DNA from: Natrinema gelatinilyticum
Lineage (GTDB): Archaea > Halobacteriota > Halobacteria > Halobacteriales > Natrialbaceae
Assembly: GCF_024266705.1 (NCBI RefSeq)
Contig: NZ_CP100757.1
Coordinates: 1,488,001 to 1,552,000, forward strand
DNA: 64,000 nt
Direction: 5' to 3'
In this document: piece by piece, positions 16,561-23,160 of the stretch
Numbering within the stretch: position 1 is the stretch's first letter
Layout of the letters: each line of letters starts with the position of its first letter
Translations under genes and position numbers: made by a program
The notes under the pieces: generated by a model
The model's input: the letters and a program-made list of their open reading frames with translations, nothing else
What the model was told of the DNA's origin: nothing
Database searches by the model: none

Positions 16561-17070
16561 ATGGGTCGGCTCGACGAGATTACGCTTGAGGAACTCTACG
16601 AGCTCAAAGAGCAGATAGACGAAGGGAAGCCGCGAGAACGTGTTCTCGCGGCGATCGGGCGCAAGCAGGGCGATCAACTCGATACGTTGGCTGAACGCCA
16701 TGGAGTCGTCGAGAAAACGATCCGCAACTGGCTCGATCGGTTCGAGGAAAAACCGATCGAGCAAGCCCCCTACGACGCTCCTCGACCAGGAGGTCCAGCA
16801 AAGATCGAGGGACAAGACCGTGAGCAGCTATTCGAACAGTTGCAACAGCCGCCAACCGAACTTGGCTACGATCAGCAAGCGTGGTCAGCCAAGCTCCTGC
16901 TTCACCACGTCAAAGAGGAGTACGGCGTCGAATACCACGAAAACTACGCGTACGAGTTGCTGAGAGAGGCCGGGCTGTCCTTGCGGACAGCACGGCCTCG
17001 ACACCACGAGGCTGATCCCGAAGAGAAGGACGAGTTCCAAGAGACAGTCGAAAAAAACAGCTCGAACTGA
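16561..17070 (+). CDS. IS630 transposase, upstream frame (DNA-binding part)
   Basis: This 169-residue first frame starts at the ATG beginning MGRLDEITLEELYELKEQI. It has a helix-turn-helix (LDTLAERHGVVEKTIRNWLDRFEE) and a second winged-helix-like part (AKLLLHHVKEEYGVEYHENYAYELLREAGL), the usual bipartite DNA-binding domain of IS630 transposases. It ends shortly after A_AAA_AAC at 17052-17058, which is in the correct phase for a -1 ribosomal frameshift into the DDE frame. Without frameshifting it would give a DNA-binding protein only, a potential transposition inhibitor. Confidence 0.85.
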   Translation: MGRLDEITLEELYELKEQIDEGKPRERVLAAIGRKQGDQLDTLAERHGVVEKTIRNWLDRFEEKPIEQAPYDAPRPGGPAKIEGQDREQLFEQLQQPPTELGYDQQAWSAKLLLHHVKEEYGVEYHENYAYELLREAGLSLRTARPRHHEADPEEKDEFQETVEKNSSN

Positions 17071-17600
17071 ACGAGAAGACCGTCGTTGTTGTCGATCAAT
17101 TCACCAAGCACGTTGGAACCGTCCAGCGGCGTGGCTGGTACCCGATCGGTTCGAACCCGACGATAGAGACGGCAACTTCCTGGAAGTCGGTGACAGTGCT
17201 GGGCGCTGTCACCGACGACGGTGACAGCTTCTACTGCTGGACAGAAGAGAATTTAACCAGGCCCTACGGGATTCGGCTGTTAGAGACGTTGTCCGACAAG
17301 TTCGGTGAGGAATTAGTGGTATTTCTGGACCGAGCGGGCTACTTCTACGCGAGGGATCTCTGGGAGCACGTGAGCGGAGAGCGCGAGACCGAAACTGTCG
17401 GAGACAGTTCGGTCTCGTGCGTGCGCGGCGACAATCTCGAAGTGTGGTACTTCCCGTCGAAACTCCCCGAATTGAACGCCGTCGAAGGGTGTTGGGACCA
17501 ATTGCAGGAATGGTTCAAGTATCGACTCATTCCAGATCTCTCGACGCTGAAAGACTACATTCCACGAGGACTGAGCGTGATCAACGAACCAAACATCTGA
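17058..17600 (+). CDS. IS630 transposase, downstream DDE frame (reached by -1 frameshift)
   Basis: This frame carries the RNase H-like catalytic domain. The first Asp is in VVVVDQFTKHV, soon after the frameshift; the second is in VVFLDRAGYF and the Glu is in LNAVEGCWDQL, so the DDE triad looks complete. An internal ATG at 17190 would lose the first Asp, so translation is expected only as a fusion with the upstream frame after slippage at 17052-17058. The fused product would be about 346 residues, normal for IS630. No stop codon interrupts the -1 frame across the overlap. Confidence 0.8.
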   Translation, partial: QLELNEKTVVVVDQFTKHVGTVQRRGWYPIGSNPTIETATSWKSVTVLGAVTDDGDSFYCWTEENLTRPYGIRLLETLSDKFGEELVVFLDRAGYFYARDLWEHVSGERETETVGDSSVSCVRGDNLEVWYFPSKLPELNAVEGCWDQLQEWFKYRLIPDLSTLKDYIPRGLSVINEPNI

Positions 17601-17627
17601 CCATATCTTACTGGTAAAGATTCATCC

Positions 17628-17641
17628 TAATCACTATGAGA
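17628..17641 (-). repeat. Right terminal inverted repeat of the IS630 element
   Basis: Exact complement of the left 14-bp repeat. The 220 bp between here and the aminotransferase gene show no recognisable gene. Confidence 0.85.
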
Positions 17642-17861
17642 TGGTCGGCCTACTCTGCCTATAACTGGGCGTGTCACAATGCTAGCTATGCGTGTTCTGC
17701 CGTTATCTCGCTTTCTCGCCCGGAAAGACCAACGATTGGTGGTTGAACTCGAAATCGCCCGCTCCCGACTCTCGTGGCACTCGACGGCTGAGAGAGCATC
17801 CCGGCGATAGCAAACCCGTCGAATCCCGCGTTCACAGTCCGCCACGGGGAGGGTGGGGCGG

Positions 17862-19049
17862 CTACGCCTCGAGTTCGTCCTCGACCATGGCCTCGATGCG
17901 GTCGAAGCCGAGTTCGAGGCGATCACGGCTATTAGCGAAACTGATCCGGAGGTAGCCGCAACCGGCCTCGCCGAAGCCCTCACCGGGGGCCGTGACAACG
18001 CCGTAGTCGTCGAGGAGGCGATGGGCGATCTCGACGCTCGTGCCCGCCAGGTCGGCGACGTCGATGAATGCGTAGATTGCGCCCTCCGGCGTGGGGGCTG
18101 AGATACCGGGGATCTCGGCGATGCGGTCGACGACGTAGTCCCGGCGATCGGCGAAGGCCGCCGCCATTCGCTCGGCCGGTTCTTGTGGGCCAGTCAGCGC
18201 GGCGATAGCGGCGTGCTGGGAGACGCTGGGGGCGCACGACGAGGTGTAGCCGTGGACCTGCGCCGCTGCCTGGACGACGTCCGCCGGGCCGGCGAGCCAG
18301 CCGATCCGCCATCCGGTCATCGCGTAGGTCTTCGAGCAGGAGTTGATGGTGATCACGTTCTCGTCGTGGTCCGCGTATGTCGAGATGCCCGTCGAGTGGT
18401 CGCCGTAGGTGAGGCGGTCATACACCTCGTCGGCGATCACGTAACAGCCGTGGGCCGCCGCGGCCTCGAGGACCTCGGTTACGGCGTCTCGGGAGAACAC
18501 CTGGCCCGTCGGGTTGCACGGCGACGAGAGGATGACCGCTACCGTGTTCTCGCCGATCTGTTCGATGACGCGGTTCGGTTCCAGGTCGAAGCCGTCCGAC
18601 GCTGGAAGCGCCACCTCGACCGGGGTCGCGCCCGCGAGCCGGATCTGCGTCAGGTAGTTCGGCCAGCTGGGAGTCGGGACAACGACCTCGTCGCCGTCCT
18701 CGGCAATCGTCTGGAGGGTGAGGTACAGCGCCTCCATGGCGCCAGTCGTGACGGCGACTTCGGTCTCCGGGTTGAACTGTGCGTTGCTGCCAGTCCGGTC
18801 AGCGATGGCCTCCCGTAGCTCGGGCATCCCAGCTGAGGAGGTGTAGTGCGTGCCGCCGTCCCGCGCTATCATGAACGCGTCCTTGACGATGTGTTCCGGC
18901 GTGTCGAAATCCGGTTCACCGATCTCCAGGTGGACCAGGTCCCGGTCCGGGTACTCGGCTGCTCGCTCGAACATCTCTCGGATCGCGGAGTGTTCGACAG
19001 ATCTAGCCCGCTCCGTGAGACGGCTCGACGAATCGTCACCTGCAACCAT
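17862..19049 (-). CDS. PLP-dependent class I aminotransferase (aspartate aminotransferase family)
   Basis: The protein is a 395-residue fold-type I aminotransferase. The PLP Lys is in SCSKTYAMTGWRIGW near residue 230, preceded by SPCNPTGQVFS and YVIADEVYDRLTY (the Asp and Tyr that bind the cofactor). The C-terminal Arg that binds the substrate carboxylate is in GYLRISFANS. The ATG at 19049 (MVAGDDSSSRL) was chosen because the extra 45 codons upstream look non-coding. It would interconvert an amino acid and a 2-oxoacid, feeding the 2-oxoacid dehydrogenase complex encoded at 26.9-30.6 kb. The exact amino acid cannot be assigned. Confidence 0.9.
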   Translation of the reverse strand: MVAGDDSSSRLTERARSVEHSAIREMFERAAEYPDRDLVHLEIGEPDFDTPEHIVKDAFMIARDGGTHYTSSAGMPELREAIADRTGSNAQFNPETEVAVTTGAMEALYLTLQTIAEDGDEVVVPTPSWPNYLTQIRLAGATPVEVALPASDGFDLEPNRVIEQIGENTVAVILSSPCNPTGQVFSRDAVTEVLEAAAAHGCYVIADEVYDRLTYGDHSTGISTYADHDENVITINSCSKTYAMTGWRIGWLAGPADVVQAAAQVHGYTSSCAPSVSQHAAIAALTGPQEPAERMAAAFADRRDYVVDRIAEIPGISAPTPEGAIYAFIDVADLAGTSVEIAHRLLDDYGVVTAPGEGFGEAGCGYLRISFANSRDRLELGFDRIEAMVEDELEA

Positions 19050-19285
19050 ACCCACGAGCCGAGCCCAGGGGTAATAAAATGTTCCACACGAGCCGGCGGT
19101 CCGCGAGACGGAACATAGTTGGCGCAGCTCGCCACCGTCTTCGCTGGCACGCAACCGCTCGGAACGACTCGCACGCCGGGACAATGGTCACACTGCGAAA
19201 TAATTCCATCCCCTAGACACCCGTCCGTATGGCGGACTGACCCGATACCCCCCGAAACGCTCCCATCACCTCGGCGGGCTGTCGC

Positions 19286-19750
19286 TCACCGCGGTACGAA
19301 CACGTGGATCGGCCAGTCGGTCTCGTACGAGAGCGCAGTCGATAGCTCGGCCTGGGTGGGCTCTCGAGTCCTGAGTGTGACGGGGTCGCCGATGTCCACG
19401 TCCTCGTAATCGGCGTCGAGCCGGCCGGGCAGCCGGCCGCCAGAGGCGAGTTCGACCACCGCGACGGTATACGGCGCATCGTCCGCCAGCGCAGGTGGCG
19501 GTGTGTGAACCGCGGTGTAGCTGTAGACCTCTCCCTCGCAGGGTTGGGGACGAAGCGCCACATCCCGACTGCCACAGGCAAAGCAGGCCGGTCGGGGCGG
19601 CAGGAGCACCTGGCCGCAGTCCTCGCAGACGCCGGCGAGAAGGTCGCCGTCAGAAAGCGCATCGAAGAAGCCGGGCAGCGTCAGCGGGCTGTCGGCGTCG
19701 AGGTCGCGAGTGTCACTCCCGTCACACCCCGCTCGGTCGTCGTCGCTCAT
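19286..19750 (-). CDS. DUF35 Zn-ribbon/OB-fold acyl-CoA binding partner
   Basis: The product is 154 residues: an acidic N-terminal tail, then a zinc ribbon (CEDCGQVLLPPRPACFACG, about residues 42-60), then an OB-fold (EVYSYTAVHTPPP, APYTVAVVELASGGRLPG). Its ATG overlaps the end of the upstream thiolase-fold gene by 4 nt. It is longer than the DUF35 protein at 15.6 kb and only distantly similar, so the two pairs are not a recent duplication. It is expected to hold the acyl-CoA for its partner enzyme. Confidence 0.87.
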   Translation of the reverse strand: MSDDDRAGCDGSDTRDLDADSPLTLPGFFDALSDGDLLAGVCEDCGQVLLPPRPACFACGSRDVALRPQPCEGEVYSYTAVHTPPPALADDAPYTVAVVELASGGRLPGRLDADYEDVDIGDPVTLRTREPTQAELSTALSYETDWPIHVFVPR

Positions 19751-20916
19751 CCCGCCACCTCCGCTTCGAGGACGTGGGCAACGGTCATCGCGTCGGCGAT
19801 GCCGCCCTCGTTCACCAGCAGCGCCGTGTCGGCGTCCGGTCGGGCCCGCTTACCCGCCGCACCGGTGAGCTGCTCGTAGCCCTCGATGGCCTGGTAGAGC
19901 CCGGTTGCACCGATGGGGTGCCCGCGTGCCTTTAGCCCACCGCTCGTCGAGAGCGCGACGTCAGTCCAGCCGTTCGCCCGCTCGCCCTGGGATAGGTGGC
20001 TCTGGTAGCCGGTCCCCTTCGGCGCGAATCCGGCCGCCTCCGCCAGCAGCGCCTCGGAGACGGTGAAGGCATCGTGGATCTCGGCGATGTCGACGTCCGC
20101 TGCGGTGATGCCAGCCTCGTCGTAGGCCGTGTTGATGGCGACACGGGCGCCCTCAACCTCGGTCATGTCCCGCTCGGCGACGCCGATGTTGCTCGCGGCC
20201 GCGCCAGTGCCGGACACGGCGACCGCCGGTACGTCGAGGTCGGCGGCCACCTTGGGGGTCGTTACGAGCGCGACCGCGGCTCCGTCGCCGACCGGCGCGC
20301 AGTCGTAGAGCTTCAGCGGCGGGGCAACCGGTGGCGACCCCAGGACGGTCTCGGCGTCGACCTCCTTGCGGAACTGCGCGCGCGGGTTCGCTACCGCGTT
20401 CCGGTGGTTCTTGACGGCGATCTCGGCCAGGTCGCGCTCAGTCGCATCGGTCTCGTGGAGGTATCGTTGGGCCAGCAATGCGTACTGGCTCGGCGCGGTC
20501 ACGCCTGAGCGCTGCTCGAGCGGGCGGTCGAACGCCGCCGAGAGCGAGTCGGTCGTGCCACCGGTCCCCCCGGCGGACATTTTCTCGACGCCACAGGCTA
20601 GGACAGCGTCGTGCTCGCCATTTCGGACGTCCTTGACCGCGTGGCGGAGGGCGAGCGCGCCCGCGGCGGCACACGCCTCAACGCGCTCGGCGGGGACGTT
20701 GCGCAGCCCGGCCCACTCAGCCAGCAACGTCCCCTGCATAATCTGGTGTTCGTATTGCTCGGACTGGTTGCCGACGTACAACGCCTCTACCAGCGACGCC
20801 GGGTCAGGGAGGCCGTCGAAGGCCTCCGCCAGTGCCACCGAGAACAGGTCGCGTCCCGGGAGGTCCGCGTCGTCGACCTTGGAAGCCCCAACCGCTGCGA
20901 TGACTGGCTGTGTCAT
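19747..20916 (-). CDS. Thiolase-fold enzyme paired with DUF35; atypical nucleophile region
   Basis: This 389-residue SCP2/acetyl-CoA acetyltransferase-like protein has HDAFTVSEALL near residue 275 and GGLKARGHPIGATG near 325. In the nucleophile loop it reads RVEACAAAGALAL; aligned on the Gly, its Cys sits one residue before the usual place (VENACASG). The C-terminal CxG is replaced by VNEGGIADAMTV. It may therefore be a weak thiolase or, with its DUF35 partner, a retro-aldolase. A strong Shine-Dalgarno (GAGGAGGA) touches the ATG at 20916. Longer in-frame starts upstream are non-conserved. Confidence 0.87.
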   Translation of the reverse strand: MTQPVIAAVGASKVDDADLPGRDLFSVALAEAFDGLPDPASLVEALYVGNQSEQYEHQIMQGTLLAEWAGLRNVPAERVEACAAAGALALRHAVKDVRNGEHDAVLACGVEKMSAGGTGGTTDSLSAAFDRPLEQRSGVTAPSQYALLAQRYLHETDATERDLAEIAVKNHRNAVANPRAQFRKEVDAETVLGSPPVAPPLKLYDCAPVGDGAAVALVTTPKVAADLDVPAVAVSGTGAAASNIGVAERDMTEVEGARVAINTAYDEAGITAADVDIAEIHDAFTVSEALLAEAAGFAPKGTGYQSHLSQGERANGWTDVALSTSGGLKARGHPIGATGLYQAIEGYEQLTGAAGKRARPDADTALLVNEGGIADAMTVAHVLEAEVAG

Positions 20917-20940
20917 TCCTCCTCTGTTTGCCACGGACGC

Positions 20941-20946
20941 TAATAG
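20941..20946 (-). promoter_or_regulatory. TATA-like box of the thiolase/DUF35 operon
   Basis: CTATTA on the minus strand is centred 27 nt before the ATG at 20916, a normal distance for a short-leader haloarchaeal promoter. Confidence 0.35.
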
Positions 20947-21064
20947 GCTTTGTCTCGCCTGCCCGTTTCTGCCGTCACTCGCCGTCCAACATCTCCCCGG
21001 CCGGCCCACGTCTCGGAGCACGCCCGGACCACCCGTCTCGACGTGCCCGCCCAAAATCTTATCA

Positions 21065-21104
21065 ATATTATATTATATTATATTATATTATATTATATTA
21101 TATT
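21065..21104. repeat. Pentanucleotide microsatellite, ATATT x 8
   Basis: Eight perfect head-to-tail copies of ATATT (40 bp) lie in otherwise GC-rich DNA about 150 bp upstream of the thiolase start. A 5-bp unit changes helical phase by half a turn per copy and breaks any frame, so slippage here could alter promoter architecture. No gene reads through it. Confidence 0.95.
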
Positions 21105-21437
21105 GGTGGAGTGATACACTACCCGGGTATGGAGTCCTTCCCCACTCCCGACGCTATGGGGACGGGCAGCCACCGGCCCCTCGACCGGTCGCAAAACGCG
21201 TCCGACATCGTCGGACACACTGTCACGAACGCCAGCGATGTGTCACGTCCGCGCGTCGATAGGTCGGGCCGCGTCGAGAATCCTGGGTGGGGCCAGCTAC
21301 GGCGGTTCGTCCGCTCACAGTGAATTCGCTCGATCGGCGCTGTATAGTTTCTTGATTTCGCACGTTATGCTGTTAGAGCGCGTAGAGACCACGTGAACTG
21401 TTGAGGCTATCGATCACGTTGTTCTTGTCGTGTACTG
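21105..21437. other. Intergenic, no gene; contains a palindrome
   Basis: Nothing protein-like is convincing. GTCCGAC-ATC-GTCGGAC (21200-21216) is a 7-bp-arm palindrome similar to others near the IclR gene. The stretch from about 21320 is AT-richer and runs into IS630 debris. Confidence 0.5.
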
Positions 21438-22024
21438 ATGCTAGTGGCTAAATTTTTTTCAAGCAAGAGTGTCTCATATCGGTTCGCCTACTCTCGACAA
21501 CGTATTTACCGACGGCCTCCACAACGTGCTCGCAGAGGACGGGGAAAGAAGCCAGCACAGCGGCTGATGACGGCGACCAACTACCTCGAGGAGGATAGTG
21601 CTACCCTGAAAGAGATCGCTGAACGTTATCGGTACACCGCTGGATGGCTCTCACTGTGGCTTGACCGACTCGAACGGATCGTCAGCGAGCCGTTCGAGGA
21701 CGTCGTCTACGATGACCACCGTTCCGGTAGACCGTCTGAACTCTCTGAAAAGCATGAACAGTTCGACAAGTCACTCCACAAGTCTCCGCAGAACGTTGGG
21801 TTGGGTTTGACGCGCCTACGTGGTCTGTTCCGGTCGCGAGCGCGTACCTTCGTGACAAGTTCGACGTAGAATACCGTGACCGCCACGTCCGTCAATTGCT
21901 CTTCGAGACCGGGCTGTCCTAGAAGACAGTCCGGCCAAAGTTTCACACGTCTGACGAACGGGCCCAAGAGGCCTGGCAAGACGGAGTCAAAAAAGCGCGA
22001 CGACCTGGACGACGACACGATCCT
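21438..22024 (+). pseudogene. IS630-type transposase remnant, frameshifted
   Basis: Fragments GKKPAQRLMTATNYLEED, LKEIAERYRYTAGWLSLWL and FEDVVYDDHRSGRPSEL match the better-preserved element at 52.5 kb, but frames change at the start and again after LHKSPQNVG, and a TAG interrupts the GLS region near 21920. The left side (TTTCAAGCAAGAGTGTCTC) is shared with the 52.5-kb copy and probably includes the element's left end. The DDE part is missing. Confidence 0.75.
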
Positions 22025-22171
22025 CATATAGATTTAATCACTTATGTCTGTAAGTGTAATTCGATCGACCAGTCCGAGTGTTTCTCGACGAGGCAGAAAC
22101 ACCAAACCAAGACCGTTCAGGATATCTCGGACATCGTTTCAGTAGTATTCAGATGTGTTCTGAAATCAATC

Positions 22172-22838
22172 ATGCCGCGAACCCACCAGTTTGCTGTCGA
22201 TCTGTCTCCCGACGAACGAGCTGAACCCAAAAAGATGTTAGCAGCTGGGACGCACAAAACGCGCTGGTCTCACGTGTGTTGTCCCTTGCACGCGGATGAC
22301 GCTTGCGGCGTTGCGGCGATCAATTGCCATGAGGCTGATTGCTCCGCGAGGCCGATCGTGTCTACGAGCGCAAACTCGACGGACGAGTGAACCCCATCTC
22401 ATCGCGTACAACTCGATGAGATGGCGAGTGGAGTCGTTCTTTAGGGATACCAGGACCAGGCAGGATCTTGGTTTTCGAGGCTGCGAATTACAGCATGCCG
22501 CAGATGCCAGTGTGAATGGTCTGCGTCACTTCTGAATCGTGGCTGCATCGGTACGCTATTCGAATCCGGCAACTCGAGCGAACGCTTCCGAAACGAGTAT
22601 TCAAACCAAACCCCGATCACTCCAACTGACACCTACTGATGCTGGCATACAGTCTTCTCGAGTTCGGTGCTGTACACAGCGCCCTTGGAACGGTTCTCGC
22701 ACACGCAGGTCCACTCCGTACCGACGTCAAACGATCCTTCTGCGAGAGCGTTCAACCCCTTTCCTCTTGGGCACTCACCAGTCCAAACCGTAGTATCAAC
22801 GAGCTAACGCACCAGATTGAGGGTATGTCCGTCTAACG
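22172..22838 (+). pseudogene. Mosaic of at least two further transposase remnants
   Basis: At 22172 an ORF begins MPRTHQFAVDLSPDERAEPK, matching the first residues of another IS630-type transposase, and decays after about 30 residues. From about 22410 the text changes to YNSMRWRVESFFRDTRTRQD and, after a ~100-bp insertion, MLAYSLLEFGAVHSALGTVL and ends at 22838. That pattern is the C-terminal YREK-like part of halophile IS4/IS701-type transposases. None of the pieces could be functional. Confidence 0.65.
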
Positions 22839-23076
22839 TGCGAAGTCAAGGAACTAGACAGTGCCGGAATTCCGTATATTAATGTGCATTAACAAAGGTT
22901 AGGTCGGGTTACGGACCCTCCTTTCGGATTATGGATCCATTCCTAGAGATGGTATGGCCCAGCCGCCGGACGGTCCATACCGGGACATGATAGGCGAATT
23001 CCGGTCGCCCGCCTTGGGGCCACTGCGGCCGCTCGGCGGCGACGTTCCGGTTGGCGGAGGTTCCCCTGACGGGTCG
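22839..23076. other. Intergenic upstream of the SMC-related gene, no gene seen
   Basis: The stretch contains AT-rich sequence at 22875-22900 and a GC-rich part with short inverted repeats (GGCCCAGCC..., CCGGACGGTCC). No coding signal is convincing on either strand. Confidence 0.4.
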
Positions 23077-23132
23077 TGACCTTGCGTATGAACACAACAA
23101 GGACTGACCTTGCGTATGAACACAACAAGGAC
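23077..23132. repeat. Perfect 28-bp tandem duplication abutting the SMC-gene promoter
   Basis: Two identical 28-bp units, 23077-23104 and 23105-23132, lie head to tail. Each holds CCTTG and CAAGG 13 nt apart, and the junction forms CAAGG-ACTGA-CCTTG. The second copy ends exactly where the TATA-like TATACA begins, the place of an operator or activator site. Confidence 0.95.
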
Positions 23133-23138
23133 TATACA
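23133..23138 (+). promoter_or_regulatory. TATA-like box of the SMC-related gene
   Basis: TATACA is centred about 26 nt before the ATG at 23161. A Shine-Dalgarno-like GGAGG is also present at 23155-23159. Confidence 0.45.
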
Positions 23139-23160
23139 TGCCAATCCCAAACCAGGAGGC

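Larger units (their letters stand above)
16510..17641 (+). mobile_element. IS630-family insertion sequence, nearly intact
   Basis: The element is about 1.13 kb and bounded by perfect 14-bp terminal inverted repeats (TCTCATAGTGATTA at 16510-16523 and its complement at 17628-17641). Similarity continues imperfectly inwards to a shared TTTACC. A TA dinucleotide, the usual IS630 target, occurs inside both repeats (TCA-TA-GTG), so the true boundary may be five bases further in, with TA as the target duplication. It encodes a transposase in two overlapping frames joined by a slippery heptamer. It splits the amidohydrolase remnant from the aminotransferase region and marks a change in gene content. 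Confidence 0.85.

Noticed and set aside
17190-17600. Independent transposase starting at the ATG at 17190
   Set aside because: It would lack the first catalytic Asp. The in-phase slippery heptamer explains the frame better.
21065-21104. Origin-like AT-rich element
   Set aside because: It is a simple 5-bp microsatellite. No orc/cdc6 or rep gene and no ORB-like repeats are nearby.
23077-23132. Possible CRISPR repeat
   Set aside because: There are only two copies, with no spacer between them and no cas genes. It is a direct tandem duplication.
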